Positions 35,386 through 43,139 of a DNA stretch of 64,000 nt are shown here, piece after piece. Below the pieces are notes generated by a model. That model saw only the letters and a list, made by a program, of their open reading frames with translations. It was not told the DNA's origin and did no database searches. The position numbers and the translations under genes are program-made. Within the stretch, counting starts at the first letter, position 1. Every line of letters begins with the position of its first letter. Source of the stretch: Rhodanobacteraceae bacterium (lineage in GTDB: Bacteria > Pseudomonadota > Gammaproteobacteria > Xanthomonadales > Rhodanobacteraceae); assembly GCA_030123585.1 (NCBI GenBank), contig CP126120.1:992001-1056000 (forward strand), given 5' to 3'.

Positions 35386-36111
35386 TCAGGGACTCCTTGC
35401 CAGCACCGCGAACAGCGTCTGCTGCTCGATGGCCATCTCATCCGGCGAGGCCACCGCGTCGGCCAGCTCCTCGCGCACCAGTTCCCGGAACCGCTGGCGC
35501 AGGCGCTTCAAGGCCAGCACCAGCGCCAGCGGACGAATGCCCAGCTTGCGTCCCAGCTCTTCGTACTGGCCCGGCAACGGATCGTGCGCCAGGAACGGCT
35601 CCAGCGCCTCGTACATGTCGAGGTGCCCGGTCTGGCGCGCTTCCGCCTGCAGGGCCTTGAACCCGCGCGCCAGCACTTCCAGCGCATAGCCGCGCTGGAA
35701 CGCCTGCTCGGGCGAATCGTCGAGCGCATGATCGTCGCGATGGCGCCGCTCCAGTTCCTCCAGCGGCGGCGACAGCGCCGGCGCTTCGCCGCCGGCCAGT
35801 TCGCGCCAGTCGCCGGCCAGGAACACGTTCAGGCGCGCCAGCAGCCAGTCCCGGAACCGCCCGCGCGGCGTTTCCCCCATCGCGCCTGCTTCCGCCGCCA
35901 CCTTCTGGAAGAACGCGCGGGTGATGTCCTGCGCGATCTCCGGCGCGTGACCGCAGCGGCGCACGTAGGCGTACACCGGATACCAGTAGCGCAACGCCAG
36001 TTCCGTCAGCGCCCGCCGTGCCTCGCCGGGCTGCGGCGCGCCCAGGCCCCGCACCAGCGACCAGCGCGTGCGACTGAAATCCTCTCTTGCGCGTTCTCCG
36101 GAAGGCTCCAT
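35386..36111 (-). CDS. ECF-like sigma factor linked to the kinase
   Basis: A 241-residue sigma-70 family protein. Region 2 includes IAQDITRAFFQKVAAEAG and region 4 includes YEELGRKLGIRPLALVLALK. The N-terminal TRWSLVRGLG is typical of kinase-associated ECF proteins. No anti-sigma gene is adjacent; the kinase follows directly. A copy of the TGTAATC-15-GGAA motif (36140-36165) lies 28 nt upstream of its ATG, so it probably activates its own operon. The residue phosphorylated by the kinase cannot be identified here. Confidence 0.88.
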   Translation of the reverse strand: MEPSGERAREDFSRTRWSLVRGLGAPQPGEARRALTELALRYWYPVYAYVRRCGHAPEIAQDITRAFFQKVAAEAGAMGETPRGRFRDWLLARLNVFLAGDWRELAGGEAPALSPPLEELERRHRDDHALDDSPEQAFQRGYALEVLARGFKALQAEARQTGHLDMYEALEPFLAHDPLPGQYEELGRKLGIRPLALVLALKRLRQRFRELVREELADAVASPDEMAIEQQTLFAVLARSP

Positions 36112-36139
36112 CGATCATCCCCTTCAAGTCTGTCCTTGT

Positions 36140-36165
36140 TTCCGCAAAACGCGGCGGCGATTACA
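36140..36165 (-). promoter_or_regulatory. predicted autoregulatory ECF promoter P3
   Basis: TGTAATC, 15 nt, GGAA on the minus strand, close to the sigma start at 36111. AAGGGG lies between this element and the start codon and serves as its ribosome site. Confidence 0.7.
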
Positions 36166-36197
36166 TGGTCCCGCAACCCGGGCACGCCAGCAGACAT

Positions 36198-36899
36198 TCA
36201 ATGCGATGCCGGTCCCAGCGCCCCGCGCAGCGCCCGCAACTCCGAATCCATGTCGTCCCGGCCCGCGGTGGTCTCGGCCAGTTCCGCGCGCACCAGCTCG
36301 CGCAGGCGATGCCGCAGGCGGTGCACCGCGACTGCCAGCGTGTTGCGTCGCAACTGCAGGTCCTCCGCGGCGCGCGCGTAGTCGTCCTCGTCCGGCGCTT
36401 CCACCAGGAACTCGCTGAGACGATCGAACATCGCCAGCTTGCCCGCCTCCTCGGCCTCGTGGCGCAGGCGCGCCAACGCCGCGCCCAGCACGGCTTGCGC
36501 CCACTCACGTTCGAATGTCCGTTCCGGGGAATCGTCGTCCACGGGCGCGTCGGACGCTTCCTCGTCCAGCGATTCGAAGCGGTAGCCGCCGCCGCGCTTC
36601 TGCGCCCCCGCCTCGGCATTGGCATCGATCAGGAAGCGCTTGAGCGCGGTCAGCAGGAACGAGCGGAAGCGCCCGCGTTCGGGATCGGCATCGGCGTGCC
36701 AAGCGTGTTCGAGGAAACGCGCGAAAAACGCCTGGGTCAGGTCTTCCGCCGCGTCGCGCGCGTGCACGTGGCTGCGGACATAAGCCAGCACCGGCGGGCG
36801 GTAGATGCGGCACAGGGTTTCCAGCGCCGCGCGCGCATCGGCAGGATCGCCGCGCGCCTGCAGCACCACGCTCCAGCGGGTCGTATCGAATCGGCCCAT
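36198..36899 (-). CDS. second ECF-like sigma factor
   Basis: A 233-residue paralogue of the adjacent sigma factor, with the same N-terminal pattern (FDTTRWSVVLQARG). Region 2 contains AAEDLTQAFFARFLE and region 4 contains QLRRNTLAVAVHRLRHRLRE. The start at 36899 (MGRFDTT) is chosen on this pattern; an ATG at 36923 would add eight residues. Its upstream region does not carry the conserved 15-nt-spaced motif, so it is probably controlled differently. It may act in sequence with, or in place of, the kinase-linked factor. Confidence 0.85.
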   Translation of the reverse strand: MGRFDTTRWSVVLQARGDPADARAALETLCRIYRPPVLAYVRSHVHARDAAEDLTQAFFARFLEHAWHADADPERGRFRSFLLTALKRFLIDANAEAGAQKRGGGYRFESLDEEASDAPVDDDSPERTFEREWAQAVLGAALARLRHEAEEAGKLAMFDRLSEFLVEAPDEDDYARAAEDLQLRRNTLAVAVHRLRHRLRELVRAELAETTAGRDDMDSELRALRGALGPASH

Positions 36900-37015
36900 A
36901 TACGCCGCGCCCTCACGCAGCAAGCGGACGGAGCCCGGTACCCCGCCAGAGGCCGATTATGCGCCGCCCCGTGCCGCCTGCAAGTGCTCGCCGGATTGAC
37001 CGGGCAGGATCAAGC

Positions 37016-37039
37016 GAGGCCCCGCTACGGCGGGGCCTC
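37016..37039 (-). terminator. GC-rich hairpin after the cupredoxin gene
   Basis: GAGGCCCCGC and GCGGGGCCTC form a 10-bp perfect stem with a 4-nt loop, 30 nt after the cupredoxin stop. The downstream strand has only a weak T content. Confidence 0.55.
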
Positions 37040-37070
37040 GACGAATCCATGGCATGCACGGCAGAGCAAG

Positions 37071-38042
37071 TCAGGGCAACACCACCACGGTGCCCTTCAT
37101 GCCCATCCCGTCGTGCAGCGCGCAGATGTACCGGTACAGTCCGGGCCGGGTGAAGGTCACGCGGAAGCGCGTCACTTCGAGCGGCGCCTGCGGCACGCCG
37201 ACGCGCTCATCGCCGGACGACATGATGAAGCCCGAATGCACGTTGTCGGCGATGGAGTTGATGGTCGCGTGCCGCGCGCCGTCAGGATCGACGGTCACAT
37301 TGGAAGACGGCGGCCACGGCGGGCCATCGGGTTCGGCGCCGAACGTGATGGTGTGCGGCGTGACCGGGTCCTCGTTGATCCACTCGACGGTCTGGCCCTT
37401 GTGGATCGTCACCTGCGATTGCATGAAACGCATCACCGATACGGTCTGCTGGCCGCCCGGCGATGCGCCGACCACGCCGGAGCCCGCGACCACGGCATGG
37501 TTGGCCTGCGCATCCACATGGCCCACGGCGTCTGCGAGCAGCCCTTGCGCGAGCAGGTTGCGCCTGGAGTTCGCCGCCATCCGGTTGTACCAGGCCTGGT
37601 CGTGCGGCAATGGCTGCGAACGCTCCAGCACGTGGATCGTGCCGATGTCGTTTTCGTGGAACAGGTTCGCCATCTTGTAGTTGCCGGGCGACGGGAACAG
37701 CACCGTGTAGCTCTGCCCTGCGAACATCGGTCCGGAGTTGACGCACTGGCTGCCGTCGAAGCCGGTGGGATTCGGCGTGGCGCCCGGACATCCCTGGAAG
37801 TCCGAGGTACGCACCTGGTCCGGCCTGAGGAAGGTCACCGTGTTCGGCAGGTCCACGGCGAAGTTGAACGTGATGCTGTCGCCTTCGTGTACCCACATCT
37901 CGTTGGGAAGGAACGAGAACACCTGCACGGCGTGATCGGTGCTCTCGGCGCCGACGTCTGCCTTCCACTGGGCCTGGGCCAACGGGGTTGCGGCGATGCC
38001 CGCCAACAGGCACGCCATGGTCTGTGCAATCGGAAATTTCAT
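37071..38042 (-). CDS. exported two-domain cupredoxin
   Basis: A 323-residue periplasmic protein with a signal peptide (1-24) and two plastocyanin-like domains (about 28-140 and 200-323). The second domain has a full type-1 copper set: His230 in PHTITF, Cys307, His310 and Met313 or Met315 in YICALHDGMGM. The first has Asn-Thr in place of the first His and no Cys, so it probably binds no type-1 copper. It may carry electrons or handle copper. AGGAG precedes the ATG at 38042. The predicted ECF promoter P4 is 43 nt upstream. Confidence 0.85.
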   Translation of the reverse strand: MKFPIAQTMACLLAGIAATPLAQAQWKADVGAESTDHAVQVFSFLPNEMWVHEGDSITFNFAVDLPNTVTFLRPDQVRTSDFQGCPGATPNPTGFDGSQCVNSGPMFAGQSYTVLFPSPGNYKMANLFHENDIGTIHVLERSQPLPHDQAWYNRMAANSRRNLLAQGLLADAVGHVDAQANHAVVAGSGVVGASPGGQQTVSVMRFMQSQVTIHKGQTVEWINEDPVTPHTITFGAEPDGPPWPPSSNVTVDPDGARHATINSIADNVHSGFIMSSGDERVGVPQAPLEVTRFRVTFTRPGLYRYICALHDGMGMKGTVVVLP

Positions 38043-38085
38043 GGGTTTACTCCTGGGCAAGGGCCGAATGTGGCCCAACCATGCA

Positions 38086-38111
38086 TTCCACGAACGGCGC
38101 GCGGGATTACG
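38086..38111 (-). promoter_or_regulatory. predicted ECF sigma promoter P4
   Basis: CGTAATC, 15 nt, GGAA on the minus strand, 43 nt before the cupredoxin start. One base differs from the -35 consensus. Confidence 0.65.
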
Positions 38112-38155
38112 GGCCCGCTGCCGGGATGCGCCAGACGCCTCGATCACCCGGCCGC

Positions 38156-38812
38156 TCATCCAACCCGGAACAGCGCCGCGCCGCCTTCATCGGGCGCGTA
38201 GGAACCACCCCGTGCACGGCGCAATTGCCGTTCCATCAGGATTTCCTCCTGCCGGCGTGCGCTCCACTCGGCACGGTCCAGCGGCACCTTGCCCGCCACG
38301 ACACCGAGCCGCGCCGCTTCGCCGGCGCGATAGCGGCAGAAATCGGCGTATTCGTCGAGTTCGCCGCGCAGGCTTTCCATCGCCAGATCCACCAGCAGGG
38401 CGTCGTCCAGGCCGCCGATGGCTGGCACGTCGTCCGGGATCAGGCCGGGCGCATCGTCGATGTACCCGACCACCGCCTGCATGCGTTCGCGCAGCGCCGG
38501 CTCGCACGACCAGTTTGCATCGCCCAGCAGGGCACGCATCTCGCAGGCGCGGCGGAGGCGGGTCAGGATGAAGCGCGACTCGTTGCCTGCGCCGACCGCC
38601 CGCGACAGCCGCCGCGCGGCGGCGGCGATCTGCGGACCGTCGAGGGCCGGCGTTCCCGGCGCGACACGCGCCACGCAATCGTTGAAACGCACCAGATCGG
38701 CGTCATTGAAACGCAGGGCCGCAGCGGCGCCGGGCGTGAAGATCCCGGAGAGTTCCGCGTCGAGGTCGAGGCGGGCGACGGTGCGGTTGAAATCATCGTT
38801 GACGGTGGGCAT
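38156..38812 (-). CDS. DUF1232-like (YkvA-type) protein
   Basis: A 218-residue protein whose middle (about 111-146) reads VGYIDDAPGLIPDDVPAIGG followed by LDDALLVD. This matches the DUF1232 pattern of a helix, LIPD-x-x-P-x-x-G, then LDD. The N-terminal 100 residues are helical and unassigned; the C-terminus is rich in Arg and Glu. There is no signal peptide. The function is unknown. AGGAGA precedes the ATG at 38812 and predicted promoter P5 lies 53 nt upstream, making it the first gene of the putative regulon cluster. Confidence 0.7.
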   Translation of the reverse strand: MPTVNDDFNRTVARLDLDAELSGIFTPGAAAALRFNDADLVRFNDCVARVAPGTPALDGPQIAAAARRLSRAVGAGNESRFILTRLRRACEMRALLGDANWSCEPALRERMQAVVGYIDDAPGLIPDDVPAIGGLDDALLVDLAMESLRGELDEYADFCRYRAGEAARLGVVAGKVPLDRAEWSARRQEEILMERQLRRARGGSYAPDEGGAALFRVG

Positions 38813-38865
38813 GGCGTTCTCTCCTGAAGTGGCGGGCGTGGCGGAAATGCCGCACCCACGCTTCA

Positions 38866-38891
38866 TTCGGAAAGGCCGGCACACGATTACA
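38866..38891 (-). promoter_or_regulatory. predicted ECF sigma promoter P5
   Basis: TGTAATC, 15 nt, CGAA on the minus strand, 53 nt before the DUF1232-like start. The spacer sequence differs from the other copies, so the boxes rather than the whole region are conserved. Confidence 0.68.
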
Positions 38892-38982
38892 GCCTGATCC
38901 GCGCCGCGATCACCGGCGTCAGCAATCACGGCGCGTGCATTGAAGCGTGCGTCCCGCGACAATTGACCGGATCGAGCATTGA

Positions 38983-39002
38983 ATCCCGGCCCGTGCCGGG
39001 AT
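38983..39002. repeat. short palindrome just before parC
   Basis: ATCCCGGC and GCCGGGAT pair around CCGT, ending 12 nt before the parC start. The sequence GCCGGGATGACG resembles one end of the repeat at 53236-53407. It may be a single hairpin unit left from such an element. Confidence 0.5.
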
Positions 39003-39013
39003 GACGGACGACC

Positions 39014-41257
39014 ATGACTGCCCTGCAAAGCAACTTCGAACAGATTCCGCTGCGCGAGTACGCCGAGCGCGCGTACCTCGACTACTCGATGTACGTCATC
39101 CTGGACCGCGCCCTGCCCTTCGTCGGCGACGGCCTGAAACCGGTGCAGCGGCGCATCATCTACGCGATGAGCGAGCTCGGCCTCGCGGCGACGGCCAAGC
39201 CCAAGAAATCCGCGCGCACCGTCGGCGACGTGATCGGCAAGTTCCATCCGCACGGCGATACGTCGGTGTACGAGGCCATGGTGCTGATGGCGCAGCCGTT
39301 TTCGTACCGCTACTCGCTGATCGACGGCCAGGGCAACTTCGGCTCGTCGGACGATCCGAAATCGTTCGCGGCGATGCGCTACACCGAATCGCGCCTGACC
39401 CCGATCGCCGAACTGCTGCTGGGCGAACTCGGGATGGGCACGGTCGATTGGGCGCCCAACTTCGACGGCACGCTGAAGGAACCCTCGTGGCTGCCGGCGC
39501 GGATGCCGCACGTGCTGCTGAACGGTTCCACCGGCATCGCGGTCGGCATGGCTACCGACATTCCGCCGCACAACCTGCGCGAGGTCGCGGCGGCGTGCAT
39601 CCATTTGCTGGACGAACCTTCCGCCAGCATCGCGGACCTGTGCGAGCACATCAAGGGGCCGGACTTCCCGACCGCTGCGGAGATCATCACACCGCGCAAT
39701 GAGTTGGCAGCGATGTACGCGACCGGCAACGGTTCGGTGCGCTGCCGCGCGATCCATACCGAGGAACGCGGCAACATCGTGCTGACCGCGCTGCCGCACC
39801 AGGTGTCGCCGGCCAAGGTGATCGAGCAAATCGCGGCGCAGATGCGCGCGAAGAAACTGCCGATGCTGGAAGACCTGCGCGACGAATCCGACCACGAGAA
39901 CCCGGTACGGCTGGTGCTGATCCCGCGCTCGAACCGCGTCGATACCGGCGCGATGATGCAGCACCTGTTCGCCACCACCGATCTCGAAAAGAGTTTCCGC
40001 GTCAACCTCAACATGATCGGGCTGGACGGCCGGCCGCAGGTCAAGACGCTGAAGCAGATCCTCGAAGAGTGGCTGCGTTTCCGCAGCGATACGGTGACGC
40101 GCCGCCTGCAACACCGGCTGGAGAAGGTCGAACGCCGCCTGCACCTGCTGGAAGGCCTGCGCATCGCCTTCCTCAATCTCGACGAAGTGATCCGCATCGT
40201 CCGCCACGAGGACGAACCGAAGCCGGCGTTGATCGCGCGCTTCAAGCTGTCCGAGGAACAGGCCGACTACATCCTCGAAACCAAACTGCGCCAGCTCGCA
40301 CGACTGGAAGAAATGAAGCTCAACGCCGAGCGCGACGAACTGGAAGAGGAACGCGCGAAGATCGAGGTGACGCTGAACTCCAGGACGCGCCTGAAAACGC
40401 TGATCAAGCAGGAACTGAAAGCCGACGCCGAGAAATACGGCGACGCGCGCCGTTCGCCGCTGGTCGAACGCGCCGCCGCGCAGGCGCTGGACGAAAGCGA
40501 GCTGGTCACGTCCGAACCGGTCACCATCGTGCTCAGCGAAAAAGGCTGGGCGCGCGCCGCCAAGGGCCACGACATTGATGCCGCGGAGCTTTCCTACCGC
40601 GAGGGCGATGCGTACCTTGCCAGCGTGCGCGGCAAGAGCTCGCAGCAGGCGGTATTCATCGATTCGACCGGGCGCAGCTACTCCACGCCCGCGCACACGC
40701 TGCCTTCGGCGCGCGGCAACGGCGAGCCGTTGACCGGCCGTTTCACGCCGCCGGCCGGTGCACGCTTCGACGCCGTCGCGATCGGCGACAACGCGACCAA
40801 ACTGATCCTCGCGACCGACGCCGGTTACGGCTTCCTCACAGGCTTCGAAGGCCTGCTCGCCAACAAGAAGGCCGGCAAGCAGGTCATCAACATGGACGAC
40901 AACGCGCGCGTGCTGGCGCCCGCCTGCGTCAACGACCCGGCGCGCGACCGCATCGTCGCGGTGACGACCGAAGGGCACCTGCTGATGTTCTCGGTCGCGG
41001 ACCTGCCGGAACTGGAACGCGGCCGCGGCAACAAGCTGATCGAGATCCCGAAAGCCAAACTGCAATCGGGCGAGGAGCGCCTCGCGGGCGTCGCAGTGGT
41101 CGCCGAAGGCTCGGGCGAAGTGACACTGTACGCCGGCCAGCGCAAGCTGATCCTGAAATGGGCCGACCTCGTCGAATACGGCGGCAGCCGCGCGCAACGC
41201 GGTGGGCTGCTGCCACGCGGCCTGCGCCGGGTGGACCGGATCGAAACGACGGGCTGA
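39014..41257 (+). CDS. parC: DNA topoisomerase IV subunit A
   Basis: A 747-residue subunit (E. coli ParC 752) that cleaves and rejoins DNA to decatenate sister chromosomes with ParE. The N-terminal part has the helix-turn-helix [14 protein letters not shown] and the active-site Tyr in [10 protein letters not shown]; the C-terminal pinwheel domain follows. At the position of E. coli Ser80 the residue is Thr ([10 protein letters not shown]), while the downstream Glu is kept. The gene stands alone on the plus strand after the minus-strand regulon cluster. Confidence 0.97.
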   Translation: MTALQSNFEQIPLREYAERAYLDYSMYVILDRALPFVGDGLKPVQRRIIYAMSELGLAATAKPKKSARTVGDVIGKFHPHGDTSVYEAMVLMAQPFSYRYSLIDGQGNFGSSDDPKSFAAMRYTESRLTPIAELLLGELGMGTVDWAPNFDGTLKEPSWLPARMPHVLLNGSTGIAVGMATDIPPHNLREVAAACIHLLDEPSASIADLCEHIKGPDFPTAAEIITPRNELAAMYATGNGSVRCRAIHTEERGNIVLTALPHQVSPAKVIEQIAAQMRAKKLPMLEDLRDESDHENPVRLVLIPRSNRVDTGAMMQHLFATTDLEKSFRVNLNMIGLDGRPQVKTLKQILEEWLRFRSDTVTRRLQHRLEKVERRLHLLEGLRIAFLNLDEVIRIVRHEDEPKPALIARFKLSEEQADYILETKLRQLARLEEMKLNAERDELEEERAKIEVTLNSRTRLKTLIKQELKADAEKYGDARRSPLVERAAAQALDESELVTSEPVTIVLSEKGWARAAKGHDIDAAELSYREGDAYLASVRGKSSQQAVFIDSTGRSYSTPAHTLPSARGNGEPLTGRFTPPAGARFDAVAIGDNATKLILATDAGYGFLTGFEGLLANKKAGKQVINMDDNARVLAPACVNDPARDRIVAVTTEGHLLMFSVADLPELERGRGNKLIEIPKAKLQSGEERLAGVAVVAEGSGEVTLYAGQRKLILKWADLVEYGGSRAQRGGLLPRGLRRVDRIETTG

Positions 41258-41353
41258 CGCGATCCGGGAACTTCATGGCATTCTCAACATCCAACGCTTG
41301 TGCACGCCGGCAAGGGTTCGCGCGTTGAACAGGGTGCCACCCGGAGTTTCCCC

Positions 41354-41815
41354 ATGAACACGATCCGCACCATCGCCCTGCTCGCCGCGTGTTCATTCGC
41401 GGGTGCAGCGTGTGCGCAAAACGCAAACAAGCCGCTGAACCTGCAGTTGCCGCCCAGCGACATGCCCGCCGCCGCGAGCACGGCTGCACATCCGGCAACG
41501 AGCCATCCCGCGACCGACCGCCACGGCAACCCGACCAGCGCGCCGGGCGTGTACTACGGCGACCACAGCGGCCCCGCCATCCCGGCCAGCGAAGCGCGCC
41601 TCGCGGCGCAACGCTGCGATGACTCCACCTACAACCAGCCGCAGGTGCACGGCAGCGCCAGCATGGGAGTGATGGGCGGCAACCACGTCAGCGGCAGTTA
41701 CCAGGCCGCCACGATCAACGTCACCAGGAACCTCGGCGACTGCGAACATCCATCGGGCGGGGTCGGTTTGTCGATCCACGTCGGCCAGGGCCAATACCAC
41801 GGCCGCCACTGGTAA
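41354..41815 (+). CDS. small exported protein, unknown
   Basis: A 153-residue protein with a signal peptide (MNTIRTIALLAACSFAGAACA). The first mature part is Ala/Pro/His-rich and disordered-looking. The second part has two Cys (QRCDDST and GDCEHPSG) and a Gly-rich segment HGSASMGVMGGNHVSGSY, and it ends HGRHW. The family is unknown. The ATG at 41354 is preferred over 41300 because it begins the signal peptide exactly. It is followed by the lipoate ligase pair with no clear link. Confidence 0.7.
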   Translation: MNTIRTIALLAACSFAGAACAQNANKPLNLQLPPSDMPAAASTAAHPATSHPATDRHGNPTSAPGVYYGDHSGPAIPASEARLAAQRCDDSTYNQPQVHGSASMGVMGGNHVSGSYQAATINVTRNLGDCEHPSGGVGLSIHVGQGQYHGRHW

Positions 41816-41895
41816 TTCGTGACACCTCTCCGGGACAACACCCGCACCGCCGCGCTAAGCTTCGCACCCGTGCCGATTCGACCGGCACGGCACGA

Positions 41896-42192
41896 ATGCG
41901 CGGGAACATGCACGGCGAATACAAGATGCCTGGCGGCAAGCTGGTGGTGGCCGACCTCGACGTCCGCGACGGCAAGCTGACCCGGGTGCGGATCAGTGGT
42001 GATTTTTTCCTGGAACCCGATTCCGCGCTGACCCTGATCGACGTCGCGCTGGAGGGCCTGCCCGCCGGCGCCGACAGCACCCGGCACGCCGCCGTGCTGC
42101 GCGCCGCGCTGGGGCCCAACGTGCGGATGTACGGCGTCTCGCCCGAGGCCATCGCGGTCGCGGTGCAACGCGCGCTGGAGCCGTCCGCGTGA
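41896..42192 (+). CDS. lplB: lipoate-protein ligase accessory (C-terminal domain) subunit, LplB-like
   Basis: A 98-residue stand-alone version of the C-terminal domain of lipoate-protein ligases (Lip_prot_lig_C). Motifs are GKLVVADLDVRDGKLTRVRI and GDFFLEP (35-41). In Thermoplasma acidophilum, LplB of this type must join LplA to activate lipoate to lipoyl-AMP. Here it lies directly upstream of the catalytic subunit and its stop overlaps the GTG of lplA. The start could also be the ATG at 41908, which has GCGGGA nearby. Confidence 0.82.
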   Translation: MRGNMHGEYKMPGGKLVVADLDVRDGKLTRVRISGDFFLEPDSALTLIDVALEGLPAGADSTRHAAVLRAALGPNVRMYGVSPEAIAVAVQRALEPSA

Positions 42193-42965
42193 ACGCCACC
42201 CGGTGGAACGATTACAAATGGCAACTGGTCCACGCCATGCCGCAAGCACCCGCGCTGCATATGGCGCTGGACGAAGTACTGACCGACGAGGTCGCGGCGC
42301 GCCGCCGTCCGCCCACGTTGCGTGTGTGGGAGTGGTCGGCGTCGTGCGTGGTGATCGGGCGCTTCCAGTCGCTGCGCAACGAGGTGGATCCGGAGGGCGC
42401 GCAACGCCATGGCATCGAAGTGGTGCGCCGCATCAGCGGCGGCGGCGCGATGTTCATCGAGCCCGGCAACACCATCACCTATTCGCTGTACGCGCCGGAA
42501 TCGCTGGTCGCCGGGATGAGCTTCCAGGAGTCCTACGAATTCATGGATGCCTGGGTGATCGACGCGCTGCAGGGACTCGGCATCCACGCCTGGTACCAGC
42601 CGCTCAACGACATCGCCTCGCCGGCCGGCAAGATCGCGGGCGCCGCGCAGACCCGGCGCGGCGGCGCGGTGCTGCACCACGTCACCATGGCCTACGACAT
42701 CGACAGCGCGAAGATGCTGGACGTACTGCGGATCGGCCGCGAGAAGCTGTCCGACAAGGCCACCCAGAGCGCCGCCAAGCGCGTCGATCCGCTGCGCAGC
42801 CAGACCGGCCTCATGCGCGCGCAGATCATCGACAAGATGGTTGCGACATTCCGCGCCCGGCACGGACTCGTCCACGGCGGGCTGTCGCCGGAGGAACTGG
42901 AACAGGCCGGTGCACTCGCCGCGTCCAAGTTCACCAGTGCCGCGTGGACAGGCATCGTGCCATAG
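42189..42965 (+). CDS. lplA: lipoate-protein ligase catalytic subunit
   Basis: A 258-residue ligase of the LplA/LipB/BirA fold that attaches lipoate to E2 and H proteins. The lipoyl-AMP loop RRISGGGA (80-87) and the catalytic Lys148 in AGKIAGAAQ are present. The C-terminal domain found in E. coli LplA is missing but is encoded separately just upstream, so the enzyme appears bipartite. Translation starts at a GTG overlapping lplB's stop. Confidence 0.9.
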   Translation: MNATRWNDYKWQLVHAMPQAPALHMALDEVLTDEVAARRRPPTLRVWEWSASCVVIGRFQSLRNEVDPEGAQRHGIEVVRRISGGGAMFIEPGNTITYSLYAPESLVAGMSFQESYEFMDAWVIDALQGLGIHAWYQPLNDIASPAGKIAGAAQTRRGGAVLHHVTMAYDIDSAKMLDVLRIGREKLSDKATQSAAKRVDPLRSQTGLMRAQIIDKMVATFRARHGLVHGGLSPEELEQAGALAASKFTSAAWTGIVP

Positions 42966-42969
42966 GATT

Positions 42970-43079
42970 GCGATCATCCCTGATCACTGCGTCACGGGAC
43001 TGGCGAACAACCTGTGACTACTGGAAGTCATGACAGATCAGAACGGCCTTCCGTGGCCTGACTTTCCACAACATCTGCC
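42970..43079. repeat. double-hairpin repeat element, copy R1
   Basis: It begins GCGATCATCCCTGATCAC and ends CGGCCTTCCGTGGCC, then CTTTCCACAACAT. Both ends match copy R2 at 18353; the middle does not. It fills nearly the whole gap between lplA and the acylase gene. Confidence 0.65.
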
Positions 43080-43139
43080 CTGACAATTGGCGGCTGCATA
43101 CACAAACGGCACAATGACGTGATCATCCGGGGATTGACC

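Noticed and set aside
36900..37015. A sixth ECF motif before the second sigma factor
   Set aside because: CATAATC is present but 15 nt later the sequence is ACCG, not SGAA. It fails the -10 box and was not counted.
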